NCBI RefSeq assembly: GCF_005670685.2
Contig: NZ_CP062008.1
Span: 434,001 to 498,000, forward strand
Direction of reading: 5' to 3'
DNA length: 64,000 bases
Source of the DNA: Mycolicibacterium mucogenicum DSM 44124
Lineage (GTDB): Bacteria; Actinomycetota; Actinomycetes; Mycobacteriales; Mycobacteriaceae
The notes under the pieces were generated by a model, which had not been told where the DNA came from, made no database searches, and was given only the letters and a program-made list of their open reading frames with translations. The stretch's first letter is position 1. The number at the start of each line of letters is the position of its first letter. Position numbers and translations under genes: made by a program. This document shows, piece by piece, positions 6,768-15,289 of this stretch.

Positions 6768-9257
6768 TCAGACCTTCTCGACGAGCAGCGCCCGCAGCAT
6801 CGACAACATCTCCGACCGCGATTCGGCCCCCAACCTGCGGCGAATGCGGGCGACATGGTGCTCGACGGTCTTCGCCGAGATCAGCAGCCGGGCCCCGATG
6901 TCGCGGTATGGCATGCCCTGCAGCACCAGCTCCGCGACCTCGCGCTCGCGGTCGGACAGCCGGGTCCAGGCGGGCGTTGCGGCGGATGTGGCCCGAGCGT
7001 CACCCGAGGCAGGAGGTGGTGTGGTGTTGCGCACATCTGGGCCGGAAGCGGGCTCACGCGGAATAGCGGGGACCGCGGGCTCGATGGGATCGGCCGCCGC
7101 CTCGAGGGCCGCGTCCTGCTTGAGGTCGCGCGCCAGCTGCAGCATGGCCCCGGAGATCCGGCCGTCGGCCGAATGCAACGCGGCCTGACTGGCCAGACGC
7201 GTGGCATCCCACGTCATCCCGAAGCGCGCCAGCCCGCGGGCGGCCGCCGTCACCTCGGCGGCGTCGACGTCGCCGGCGAGGACCCGCAGCCACGCCCGGC
7301 CGGCGCCGGCGAGCGCGGTGGCGTAGGCGCCGTGCGCACCTTCGGCCCGGCTGGCTGCGGCCAGGGCCTGCCCGTGCGGGGCGACGGCCTCGGGCGCGTT
7401 GGCCAGGATGCCGGCGTGCACGCCCGCCCAGTGCAGCGGCACTGCCCAGAGCGCCGGATTGCCGGCGGCCCGCAGCAGCCCGAACGCCTCGGCCAGCGGC
7501 TGGCGCAGCTGGTCGAGCTGCTGCAACCGGGCCGCCGCGACCCACAACTCGCCGAGCGGCAGCAGGGCGTACAGGTCCAGGGAGTATTCGGCCAGCACTT
7601 CCATGGCCGCGTGCCAGTGTTTCTGCAGGGCGCCGGTGTCGCCGCTGCGCCGGGCGACGGCGGTCTGCAGCGCGGTGAACCACAGCGCGTCGCGGCGGTG
7701 CAGGTCGGCGACCTCGGTCGTGCCCAATGCCGGGACGGCGGAATCGAGTTGGCCGTCGAGCATCCGGATCCAGCCCAGCAGCAGCCGGTGGCGCAGACCC
7801 GTGAAACCCGCGTCGCCGCCGGTGCGGATGGCCCGGCCGATGACGCTGCGCGCGCGGACGGCGTCACCGCCGTGCAGGGCGACGAGGCTCAGTAGTGCGG
7901 CAGGGCTGTCCGGCGCGACGGCGTGCACGCCGTTGGTGGACCCGAGGGCCTGCGTGAGCCGCGCCATCGCGACGGCGAACGGCTGATCGAGCGTCAGCAG
8001 CATGCCCTCGGCCATACCGCGCGCCGCGCGCGCGGAAGACGTTGGCGGCAGCGAGTTTTCGGCCTGCAGGCAGGCGCGGGCCAGCTCGGCGTCGGCGGTG
8101 GCGACACCGACCACGGCGCCCGCCGCGGCGACGAACGGATCGGGATCGGGGCCGAGCCACCGGAACAGATCCGCGGCATGGGCGGCGGCACCGTCGTGCA
8201 TCGCGACGCTGGCCGCGATGCGCACCGCCTGGGCGCGGACGCCGGCGTCGTCGGCGGTGAGCAGTTCGTCCGCCAGGGTGCCGGCGGTGGTGCAGTCGCC
8301 GGTGACGGCAAGGGCGTCGGCGAGGTGCACGTCGGCCGGGGCGGTGCCCGCGCGGGCCGCCGCCCGGTACAGGCGGGCGGCCTGACGCGGTGCGGCGGAC
8401 CCGGCGCGGTGAATCAGATCGGCCGCCAGGAGGTCGTCGACGGTGCCGTGCTCGGCCAGCTTCAGCGCCAATTCGGTTGACAGGGTGGCGGATTCGACCT
8501 GCGAGCGCAGCAGCCGGCATTCGGTCTCGCGGTGCCGCGCGGCGCCGACCAGCCGGGTGAGCGACCGGTGCAGCGTGTCGATGAACCGCGGGTGCAGCGA
8601 CGCGGACAGCAGGCCGCTGGCGCGGGCCCGGTCCATCAGCACGGCCGCGTCGTCGCCGGGCAGTTGCAAGGCGGCGGCGATGTCGTCGGGCCCCAGTTCC
8701 GGGCTGAGCGAACACAGCAACAACGTGTCGAGCAGGTGCTCGTCGAGCCGGCGCAGCCGTTCACTCAACGCGACGGACGCGGCCCGGACCGGATCGGCGC
8801 CCGACGCCAGCGCCGACAGCGCCGAGTACACCAGCAGCGGGATGCCGCCGGTGGCGACGATCAATGCGGGCACCTGCGTGCCGGGGACGCCGGCGCGGGC
8901 CAGCGCCTCGTTGATCTCGCGGGGCGTCATCGGCGCCAGCTGAATCGGCGGATGCTGCCGACTGAGAGTGGTAGTGAGGGCGTTGAGCGCGCGCTCGTGC
9001 GCCAACGGCTCGGCGCTGACCACCACGGTGCGGGCCGGGTCACCGGCCAGCTCGGTCAGCGCGTCCAGCTCTTCCGGGGACAGCAGTTGGGCATCGTCGA
9101 TGACGATGGCCGCGTCCGGTGCCTCGCCGGGCTTCGGCACCCGCGCGAGCATCGTCGTGCCGTTGGCCCGCAACGTCTTTCGCACCGCTTCCAGCGCGGT
9201 GGTCTTGCCGCTGCCGATTCCGCCGAGCACCAGCGACGTGCCGGCCGCTGCGGTCAT
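6768..9257 (-). CDS. iniR: LuxR-family ATP-binding regulator, IniR/Rv0339c type
   Basis: 829 residues with an N-terminal STAND/AAA-like ATPase: Walker A GGIGSGKTT at 12-20 and Walker B IVIDDA at 51-56. A long helical repeat middle region follows, then a C-terminal LuxR helix-turn-helix of about 60 residues (LSDREREVAELVLQGMPY...). Length and position opposite iniBAC match M. tuberculosis Rv0339c, which I recall being named IniR, an activator of iniBAC under cell-wall stress that senses a sugar such as trehalose. Here its start codon overlaps the stop of the Hsp70-like gene by 4 bases (9254-9257), so the two are translationally coupled. Probable targets are the divergent IniB-like gene and iniBAC, whose promoter regions share CCCCTAA motifs. 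The family call is strong; the symbol rests on synteny and recall. Confidence 0.8.
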   Translation of the reverse strand: MTAAAGTSLVLGGIGSGKTTALEAVRKTLRANGTTMLARVPKPGEAPDAAIVIDDAQLLSPEELDALTELAGDPARTVVVSAEPLAHERALNALTTTLSRQHPPIQLAPMTPREINEALARAGVPGTQVPALIVATGGIPLLVYSALSALASGADPVRAASVALSERLRRLDEHLLDTLLLCSLSPELGPDDIAAALQLPGDDAAVLMDRARASGLLSASLHPRFIDTLHRSLTRLVGAARHRETECRLLRSQVESATLSTELALKLAEHGTVDDLLAADLIHRAGSAAPRQAARLYRAAARAGTAPADVHLADALAVTGDCTTAGTLADELLTADDAGVRAQAVRIAASVAMHDGAAAHAADLFRWLGPDPDPFVAAAGAVVGVATADAELARACLQAENSLPPTSSARAARGMAEGMLLTLDQPFAVAMARLTQALGSTNGVHAVAPDSPAALLSLVALHGGDAVRARSVIGRAIRTGGDAGFTGLRHRLLLGWIRMLDGQLDSAVPALGTTEVADLHRRDALWFTALQTAVARRSGDTGALQKHWHAAMEVLAEYSLDLYALLPLGELWVAAARLQQLDQLRQPLAEAFGLLRAAGNPALWAVPLHWAGVHAGILANAPEAVAPHGQALAAASRAEGAHGAYATALAGAGRAWLRVLAGDVDAAEVTAAARGLARFGMTWDATRLASQAALHSADGRISGAMLQLARDLKQDAALEAAADPIEPAVPAIPREPASGPDVRNTTPPPASGDARATSAATPAWTRLSDREREVAELVLQGMPYRDIGARLLISAKTVEHHVARIRRRLGAESRSEMLSMLRALLVEKV

Positions 9258-11230
9258 TGGCTGGTCGATGCCGAGGGTTGCGCGGTGATGGGCGCCGATG
9301 CGGTGGCCACCGATGCCGACGGAGCAGACCCGGTCTCCGCCGACACGGAGGCCGTCTTGGGCGGTTGCTCCACCGTGGGCTGGCTGCTGGGCGCCTGGGT
9401 CGTCGGCAGAGCCGTCGGAGTCTGCGTGCTGGGCGGCTGCGTCGTCGGCGGCTTCGTCGTGGTCGGCGGCTGCGTGGTGGTGGGCGGCTGCGTCGTCGTC
9501 GGCGGCTGGGTCGTCGTAGTGGGCGGCTGCGTGGTGGTCGTGGTGGTCGGGGGTGTGGTGGTCGTCGTTGTCGTTGTCGACGGTGTGGTCGTCGTCGTAG
9601 TCGTGGTGGTTGTCGTGGTCGTCGTCGAGTTCGTGGTCGACGAGTCACTGGTGGTCGTCGTCGTGGTCGGCGCGTCGGTCGTGGTGGTGACCGGGTTGGT
9701 CACTGTCGAGGTCTCGACCTGGCCGTTCGGATTCGTCTGTGTCACAACGGACTTCGTGGCCTTGTAGGTGCTCGTGGTGATGGAGCCGTCGGGGCCGGTG
9801 ATGGTCGTGGTGACGTCGACGGTCACCGGGCCGGACGGGGTGTCGTTGCTGGTGAGTCCGACGGCAGCCCAACTGCCGCCGGCGACCAGGAACGCCGCCG
9901 CGGCCGCGCCGAAGATCAGCGGTGGGCGCCGGTACCAGGGGACCGGCGCCACGTCCGGCAGGTTGTCCTCTTCTTCGTGAGCGAAGTCCATCGCCGGCCG
10001 CGCGGTGGTCTCACCGTAGGGCGCGGCCTCGGCGTAGCCGGTCGCAAAGTCTGCGCCGCCGACCGCCGCGCCGGGGTCCTCGTCGTCGGACCAGGCGAGC
10101 GACGGCCCGACGGTCGAGGACGGGTTCGCGTCGGCGGGCGGCACCGGGGCGGCCATGGTCGCGGGGCCGCCCGCCCATGCCGCGGGACCGGCCGCCCAGC
10201 CCATCGTCGGGGCCATGCCCGTCGGGGCGTCGGCGCTCATGGTGCGCTGATCGACCAGCGGGGCGCCGCCGGCCGCGGTGAGCGCCGGCTGCGGTGAGGT
10301 CACCACCGGAACCCGGAAGTGCTCCGAAAGGCGTTGGGTGACAATCGGAATCGACGCGCCGCCGCCGGCGGTGGCCACGGCGGTCAGGACGCCGGCCGGA
10401 ATCTGGTTGCGCTGCAGCGTTTCCTGCAGGACGGCGAGCAGCCCGGCCAGGGCCGGTTCGAGCAGCCGTTCCAGCTCGGGGCGGGTGATGCGCAGCGCCG
10501 ACGCGAAGCCGGGCAGGTTGGCGTTCACCGACGTCGCGGTCTCCGACGAGAGGCGCTCCTTGGCCTGCCGACACTGGTCGCGCAGCTGCGACAGCGAGCC
10601 GACGGCCGCGGTGCCGGCCGGATCGGCATCGGACGACTCGGTGATGCCGGCGATGACGTGGTTGAGCAGCGCCTGGTCGACGAGGTCGCCGGAGAACTCC
10701 GGGTAGCGCACCGTCTCGCCGATCTGGCTCAGCGTCGCGGCGTCGGCGATGGTCACGCTGGTGCCGCTGCCGCCGAAATCGCACAGCGCCACCACGCCGT
10801 GATCCGGCAGTCCGGACCCGGCCTTGAGGCCGGCCAGCGCCGCGGCCGCGTCGGAGACCACGGGTGCGGCGGCCAGACCCGGCTTGCCGCGCAGCGCCGC
10901 AGAGAGCGCGCCGATGGTGGACATACCCCAGTGCGCTGGAGCGGCGATGACGATCGGGGCGCCGCCGCCCGCGGTGCGGGCCATGGAGTCGAGGGCCTCG
11001 GCAAGGACGGCCTCACCGCGATGCGCCGAGCCGTCGGGAGCGATCAGGGGGATCGGGTCGCCGACGCGCTCGACGAACCCGGTCAGGACCAGGCCGCCCG
11101 GTTGCGTGGGGATGCCGACTTCGGCGGGCCGGTCGGGGTACAGGGCCAGGATGGCGCGACGGCTCACCGGCGGTCGCCCGGCCGGCACGGCCACCAGATT
11201 GGTCTGGCCGATCGACAAACCGAGGCTCAT
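9254..11230 (-). CDS. Membrane-anchored Hsp70-like protein with long Thr/Pro-rich exported tail
   Basis: 658 residues. Residues 1 to about 330 resemble an actin/Hsp70 nucleotide-binding fold: phosphate-1-like LGLSIGQTN at the N-terminus, phosphate-2-like CDFGGSGTSVTIAD, and an adenosine-type ATAGGGASIPIVTQ near residue 285. The Asp of the usual GIDLGTT motif is Ser here, so ATP hydrolysis may be impaired. A disordered linker is followed by one membrane helix (about 438-459, FGAAAAAFLVAGGSWAAVGL). The last 200 or so residues are Thr/Pro-rich with a run of 14 threonines, and would span the cell wall. No substrate-binding Hsp70 domain is present. It is the first gene of an operon with iniR. As I recall, M. 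tuberculosis has no such gene between Rv0339c and Rv0340. A role in signalling envelope state to IniR is my inference. Confidence 0.75.
   Translation of the reverse strand: MSLGLSIGQTNLVAVPAGRPPVSRRAILALYPDRPAEVGIPTQPGGLVLTGFVERVGDPIPLIAPDGSAHRGEAVLAEALDSMARTAGGGAPIVIAAPAHWGMSTIGALSAALRGKPGLAAAPVVSDAAAALAGLKAGSGLPDHGVVALCDFGGSGTSVTIADAATLSQIGETVRYPEFSGDLVDQALLNHVIAGITESSDADPAGTAAVGSLSQLRDQCRQAKERLSSETATSVNANLPGFASALRITRPELERLLEPALAGLLAVLQETLQRNQIPAGVLTAVATAGGGASIPIVTQRLSEHFRVPVVTSPQPALTAAGGAPLVDQRTMSADAPTGMAPTMGWAAGPAAWAGGPATMAAPVPPADANPSSTVGPSLAWSDDEDPGAAVGGADFATGYAEAAPYGETTARPAMDFAHEEEDNLPDVAPVPWYRRPPLIFGAAAAAFLVAGGSWAAVGLTSNDTPSGPVTVDVTTTITGPDGSITTSTYKATKSVVTQTNPNGQVETSTVTNPVTTTTDAPTTTTTTSDSSTTNSTTTTTTTTTTTTTTPSTTTTTTTTPPTTTTTTQPPTTTTQPPTTTQPPTTTQPPTTTKPPTTQPPSTQTPTALPTTQAPSSQPTVEQPPKTASVSAETGSAPSASVATASAPITAQPSASTSQ
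9400..9690 (-). repeat. Low-complexity Thr/Pro codon tract
   Basis: The plus strand shows an extended gtcgtcgtggtg-type tract here, which encodes poly-Thr and repeated TTTQPP/TTTKPP units in the Hsp70-like protein. It stays in frame throughout. Such tracts are prone to slippage and to assembly collapse, so the exact copy number is uncertain. Confidence 0.85.
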
Positions 11231-11304
11231 AAACGTCCACTCCTTTGATGCGCTACCGGGCTCAGGCCACCCTATGCGCTGGCAGCCCGGGGTTGGGACA
11301 CAAT

Positions 11305-11347
11305 CCCCTAACGATTGGTGAATCCCTAATGGGAGTGCCCCTAACGG
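11305..11347. promoter_or_regulatory. Three CCCTAA boxes upstream of the IniB-like gene
   Basis: CCCCTAACG (11305-11313), CCCTAATGGG (11324-11333) and CCCCTAACGG (11338-11347) recur at about 16-bp intervals in the 215-bp gap between the divergent Hsp70-like and IniB-like genes. The same box recurs upstream of iniB. The arrangement suggests an activator or repressor array, most simply for IniR; this is inferred from position only. The rest of 11231-11445 shows no gene. Confidence 0.5.
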
Positions 11348-11445
11348 ATGGTGTCGGGTGCTGGGGTCAGCACCGATCTCTGGGAGCTATATCGGCGATA
11401 GCATCGAAATAGTTATCAAGAGGCCCCCAGGAAGGAGTAGGTGCC

Positions 11446-11982
11446 ATGGCAAATCCGCTACTGGATTTCGTCATGTCGGTGGTGCGTGACCCCGACGTGG
11501 CTGCGCACTACGCCGCCGACCCTGCCGGTGCCATCGCCGACGCCAATCTCACCGGCGTCACCACGGCGGATGTCGCGCACCTGATCCCGGTGGTGTCCGA
11601 GTCCCTGGGCACAGTGTCCTCCGCGGCGGGTGGCGTGCCAACCGCCGGCTTCGACGATCCCGGCGTCAACGTCTGGACCAGTGGCGCCGCCACCGCGGCG
11701 TTCGACGCCTTCGATGCCTTCGACACGCACGTGCCGACGGTGGTGTCACCGCAGGTGATTTCCGACCCTGACCTGGGAGGATTCGACAGTGGACCGGGCC
11801 TGCCGGACCACACCGCCGTGCCGGACCTCGCGGTGTCCGACGACCTCGGCCTGCACAGCGACGTCCCGGTCGTCGATGCCGGCGAGCTGTCGGATCCGGG
11901 TGCGCTCGACTGGCACCTCGTCGATACCGCAGACCCGTCTGCCGGCGTCGAACACCACCAGGGCTTCGACTTCTTCAGCTGA
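11446..11982 (+). CDS. IniB-like N-terminal domain protein (Rv0340 position)
   Basis: The first 50 or so of 178 residues (MANPLLDFVMSVVRDPDVAA... ADPAGAIADANLTGVTTADV) align with the start of IniB encoded 0.8 kb downstream, including the pattern D-P-x2-A...A-x-P-x3-(I/M)-x-D-A-x-L-x-GVT. The remainder is acidic and Asp/Ser/Val-rich with no recognisable fold and no signal peptide. It sits where M. tuberculosis has Rv0340, between iniR and iniB. A ribosome site (AAGGAG) precedes the ATG. A strong hairpin follows at once, so it is probably a single-gene transcript. Function is unknown; co-regulation with iniBAC is likely. Confidence 0.85.
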   Translation: MANPLLDFVMSVVRDPDVAAHYAADPAGAIADANLTGVTTADVAHLIPVVSESLGTVSSAAGGVPTAGFDDPGVNVWTSGAATAAFDAFDAFDTHVPTVVSPQVISDPDLGGFDSGPGLPDHTAVPDLAVSDDLGLHSDVPVVDAGELSDPGALDWHLVDTADPSAGVEHHQGFDFFS

Positions 11983-11997
11983 CCCACTCATCCCGAC

Positions 11998-12034
11998 AAA
12001 CGCCGGTGGCCGCCATGGCCACCGGCGTTTTCTG
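11998..12034 (+). terminator. Intrinsic terminator after the IniB-like gene
   Basis: A 14-bp perfect stem (arms 11998-12011 and 12017-12030, core CGCCGGTGGCC) with a 5-base loop is followed by a T-rich run. It starts 15 bases after the stop codon, which is classic for a rho-independent terminator. Confidence 0.8.
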
Positions 12035-12069
12035 TTTCTGACCGCGCACTCAGCAAACACCCTAGCCAT

Positions 12070-12178
12070 CCCCTAATCCCCTAATAGGGGGAGCTTGGAT
12101 ACCCCACTAAGTTTCATTGGGGGTAGGGGTGGTTGCCCCGTTTGCACGGCCCTCGACGGCCCCTAACGTTGTTCTCAG
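12070..12178. promoter_or_regulatory. iniB promoter region with CCCCTAA boxes
   Basis: Two abutting CCCCTAAT boxes (12070-12077 and 12078-12085) run into an AGGGGG segment, and a third box CCCCTAACG lies at 12170-12178, about 60 bases before the iniB start. The same box is repeated upstream of the preceding IniB-like gene. The iniBAC promoter of M. tuberculosis is known to be induced by cell-wall inhibitors; assigning these boxes to IniR is inference. Confidence 0.5.
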
Positions 12179-12238
12179 TTCGCCGGACAGCGGCGAGAAG
12201 AACTTCCAAAGAGCAACACCCCAACGAAAGGGACTCCA

Positions 12239-13351
12239 ATGACCAGCCTGATCGAATTCATCATCGACCTCTTCCGCTTCCCGACCATCGCGAGCTCGTT
12301 CGTCGCGAACCCGGAGCAGACCATGCGCGACGCCGGCCTCGCCGGTGTCACCTCCGCGCAGCTCGCCTCGGTGGCCGCCAGCGCCGTCCCGGCCGGCGTG
12401 GTCCTCGGTGGCGGCGACCCGGTCGTCGGCCTGCAGAACGCGGTTTCGGACTACTACAGCATGTCCTCGCCGTTCTCCCCGCAGACCTCCTTCGCCCCCG
12501 AGTTCGCCAGCCGGAACCAGACGGACTTCGCCAGCCACAACAACGTGCCGATCGCCAGTGGCAACGACATCCCGGTGCTGAGCCCCGAGCAGCACGCCGG
12601 CGCCAACGCCCAGCAGGGTGCCTTCAACCTGGGCTTCGGTGACATCACCCTCGGTGGCAGCCACGTCCAGCAGGGCGACGGTGGCGTCAACATCGCGGGC
12701 AACAACCACGGTGACATCGCCAGCGGCGAGGGCGCCGTGCAGGGCGACGGCAACACCGTCACCAACGGCGACATCCTGACCGGCAGCCACTCGCCGGTGA
12801 TCGTCGGCACCGGCAACCACGCGACCGACAACTCGCAGACCGCGGGCGGCCACATCATCCAGGGCAACTCCGGCCCGGTGGTCAACGACGTCAACACCGG
12901 TGGCGGCAACGGCGGCGGCGCGAGCGCCGGCGGCGGCCTGATCGGTGGCGGCCACGCGAGCGGCGGCAGCGGTGGCAGCGGCGGCAACATCGTGATCAAC
13001 GACGGCAACACCTCGTCGACGCACGTCGGTGGCAACCAGACCACGGTCGGTGGCGACCTGGGCAGCGGCAACAAGAGCGTCATCGACGACTCTTCGCACT
13101 CCTCGACCGTCAACACCAGCCTGAACAGCGGGAACACGGCCAACACCAGCATCGGTAGCGGCAACAGCACCCACACGAACATCGGCAGCGGGAACACCAC
13201 CCACACCGAGCTGAGCTCCGACAACTCGGTCCACAGCACGGTTGCCGACAACTCGGTGCACGAGGCGAGCATGAACACCTACGCACCGACCGAAACCCAC
13301 ACCACCACCGATTTCAGCCACACCACCCACGTCGATCCGCACATGCACTGA
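12239..13351 (+). CDS. iniB: IniB, isoniazid-inducible Gly/Asn/Ser-rich protein
   Basis: 370 residues. The N-terminal domain (about 1-60, TSLIEFIIDLFRFPTIASS...) is shared with the upstream IniB-like protein. The rest is low complexity: Gly/Asn/Ser/His-rich with repeated patterns such as IGSGN-S/T-TH and GDGGVNIAGNN, resembling a repetitive surface or scaffold protein. No signal peptide is evident. M. tuberculosis IniB is likewise Gly-rich but longer, as I recall (about 480 residues). It is the first gene of iniBAC, and a hairpin separates it from iniA. Its biochemical role is unknown; the operon responds to inhibitors of cell-wall synthesis. A good ribosome site (GAAAGGGA) precedes the ATG. 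Confidence 0.9.
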   Translation: MTSLIEFIIDLFRFPTIASSFVANPEQTMRDAGLAGVTSAQLASVAASAVPAGVVLGGGDPVVGLQNAVSDYYSMSSPFSPQTSFAPEFASRNQTDFASHNNVPIASGNDIPVLSPEQHAGANAQQGAFNLGFGDITLGGSHVQQGDGGVNIAGNNHGDIASGEGAVQGDGNTVTNGDILTGSHSPVIVGTGNHATDNSQTAGGHIIQGNSGPVVNDVNTGGGNGGGASAGGGLIGGGHASGGSGGSGGNIVINDGNTSSTHVGGNQTTVGGDLGSGNKSVIDDSSHSSTVNTSLNSGNTANTSIGSGNSTHTNIGSGNTTHTELSSDNSVHSTVADNSVHEASMNTYAPTETHTTTDFSHTTHVDPHMH

Positions 13352-13368
13352 TCGATCGCGACAAACCG

Positions 13369-13399
13369 TCCGGCGGGGCCACTTGCAGGCCCCGCCGGA
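13369..13399 (+). terminator. Strong hairpin between iniB and iniA
   Basis: A 12-bp perfect GC-rich stem (arms 13369-13380 and 13388-13399, core CCGGCGGGGCC) with a 7-base loop lies between the iniB stop and the iniA start. There is only a short T stretch after it. It could act as a partial terminator or as an RNA-stability element, making IniB more abundant than IniA and IniC. Confidence 0.6.
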
Positions 13400-13447
13400 T
13401 GTTTGCGCATACCGTTAGACAGTGACAATGCAGTCGAGGAGAGCCCA

Positions 13448-15289
13448 GTGACGCAGCCGAACGAGGCGAACCCGCGCCCGGTCGCGGTGATCGTCGAGTT
13501 GATCGACCACACCAGCCGGATCGCAGGCCTCAACGACCGCGACGACCTGGCGCAGCGGTTGCTGGCGGCCAAGACCCGGATCAGCGATCCACAGATCCGG
13601 GTGGTCATCGCCGGACAGCTCAAGCAGGGCAAGAGCCAGTTGCTGAACTCGTTGCTGAACATGCCGGTCGCCCGCGTCGGCGACGACGAGAGCACCGTGC
13701 TCACGACCGTCGTCCACTACGGCGATGCGGCGGCCGCCGAACTCGTGCTGGCGTCCGCTCAGGAAGGGGGCGACCCGTCCGTCGTCGCGATTCCGCCCAA
13801 CCAGCTGTCGACCGATCTGCGCCACGCCCCGCAGGCGCAGGGCCGCCAGGTGCTGCGCGTCGAAGTCGCGGCGCCGAGCCCGATGCTCAAGGGCGGCCTC
13901 ACCTTCGTCGATACCCCCGGCGTCGGCGGGCTGGGGCAGCCCCACCTGTCGGCGACGCTCGGCCTGTTGCCCGATGCCGACGCCCTCCTGATGGTCAGTG
14001 ACACCAGTCAGGAGTTCACCGAGCCCGAGCTCACGTTCATCCGGCAGGCCCTCGAAATCTGCCCGGTGGCAACGATTGTCGCCACCAAGACCGACCTGTA
14101 CCCGCACTGGCGGGAGATCGTCGCGGCCAACGCCGCGCACCTGCAGCGCGCGCGGCTGAACGTTCCGATGGTTCCGCTGTCCTCGGCGCTGCGCACCCAC
14201 GCGCTGGCGCTGAACGACAAGGAACTTAACGACGAGTCCAACTTCCCGGCGATCATCAAGTTCCTCACCGACAAGGTGCTCAGCCGCGAGAACGACCGCA
14301 TCAAGGACCAGGTGGTCACCGAAATCCACGCGGCCGCAGAACATCTCACCCTGGCGGTGTCCACCGAACTGGCGGCGATCAACGACCCCGAGAAGATCGA
14401 GCGCATCAAGGCCGAGCTCGAGCAGAAGAAGGAAGACGCCCAGAATGCGTTGCAGCAGACCGCATTGTGGCAGCAGGTGCTCAACGACGGCATCGCCGAC
14501 CTGACGGCCGACGTCGACCACGACCTGCGCAACCGCTTCCGCAACATCACCGCGCACACCGAGCGCATCATCGACGGCTGCGATCCCACCCAGCACTGGG
14601 CCGAGATCGGCGCCGAGTTGGAGAACGTGGTCGCGACGGCTGTCGGCGACAACTTCGTCTGGGCGCACCAGCGCGCCGAGGCCCTCGCCGCGGAGGTGGC
14701 CCGCACATTCGTCGAGGCCGGGCTGGATTCGGTCGAACTGGCCGAGGTCCGGGCCCGGGACATGGGCGCCGGGCTGGGTGAGTTCAACCCCGTGGCGCGG
14801 CTGGAGTCCGAGCCGATCCGCGCCGGGCACAAGGTCATCACCGGGATGCGCGGGTCCTACGGTGGTGTGCTGATGTTCGGCATGCTGACCTCGTTCGCCG
14901 GGCTGGGCATGTTCAACCCGCTGTCGCTGGGCGCCGGACTGGTGCTGGGCCGCAAGGCCTACAAGGAGGACATGGAGAACCGCATGCTGCGGGTGCGCGG
15001 CGAGGCGAAGATGAACGTCCGCCGGTTCGTCGACGACGTGTCGTTCGCCGTCGGCAAGGAGTCCCGCGACCGGTTGCGAAACATCCAGCGGCACTTGCGT
15101 GATCACTACCGTGGCATCGCCAATCAGACCACCCGCTCGCTCAACGAATCGCTGCAGGCAACCCTCGCGGCGGCGCAGATCGAAGCGGGCGAGCGCGACA
15201 ACCGCGTGCGGGAACTGGAGCGGCAGTTGAACATTCTGCGCCAGGTCCTCGAGAACACCGTGAAACTGACTCCCGCACTCGCCCAGTGA
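13448..15289 (+). CDS. iniA: IniA, bacterial dynamin-like GTPase
   Basis: 613 residues from the GTG at 13448, preceded by a GAGGAG ribosome site; an upstream in-frame TTG at 13403 is less likely. GTPase motifs are G1 GQLKQGKS (56-63), G3 DTPGVGG (about 155) and G4-like TKTDL. They are followed by helical stalk sequence and a hydrophobic membrane-insertion patch (GVLMFGMLTSFAGLGMFN, about residue 475). Mycobacterial IniA is an established dynamin-like protein that binds and remodels membranes, and it is linked to isoniazid and ethambutol tolerance. It acts at the inner face of the plasma membrane. The stop overlaps the iniC start by 4 bases, implying coupled translation with its partner GTPase. 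Confidence 0.95.
   Translation: MTQPNEANPRPVAVIVELIDHTSRIAGLNDRDDLAQRLLAAKTRISDPQIRVVIAGQLKQGKSQLLNSLLNMPVARVGDDESTVLTTVVHYGDAAAAELVLASAQEGGDPSVVAIPPNQLSTDLRHAPQAQGRQVLRVEVAAPSPMLKGGLTFVDTPGVGGLGQPHLSATLGLLPDADALLMVSDTSQEFTEPELTFIRQALEICPVATIVATKTDLYPHWREIVAANAAHLQRARLNVPMVPLSSALRTHALALNDKELNDESNFPAIIKFLTDKVLSRENDRIKDQVVTEIHAAAEHLTLAVSTELAAINDPEKIERIKAELEQKKEDAQNALQQTALWQQVLNDGIADLTADVDHDLRNRFRNITAHTERIIDGCDPTQHWAEIGAELENVVATAVGDNFVWAHQRAEALAAEVARTFVEAGLDSVELAEVRARDMGAGLGEFNPVARLESEPIRAGHKVITGMRGSYGGVLMFGMLTSFAGLGMFNPLSLGAGLVLGRKAYKEDMENRMLRVRGEAKMNVRRFVDDVSFAVGKESRDRLRNIQRHLRDHYRGIANQTTRSLNESLQATLAAAQIEAGERDNRVRELERQLNILRQVLENTVKLTPALAQ

Noticed and set aside
9400..9690. Thr-codon tract as a CRISPR or tandem non-coding repeat
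   Set aside because: It is an in-frame coding tract of the Hsp70-like gene with no conserved spacer-repeat structure.
12600..13330. Gly/Asn-rich repeats of iniB as a PE_PGRS gene
   Set aside because: No PE domain; the N-terminal domain and operon context are those of IniB.
13403..13447. Longer iniA start at the TTG 13403
   Set aside because: The added 15 residues have no support, and the GTG at 13448 has a GAGGAG ribosome site.
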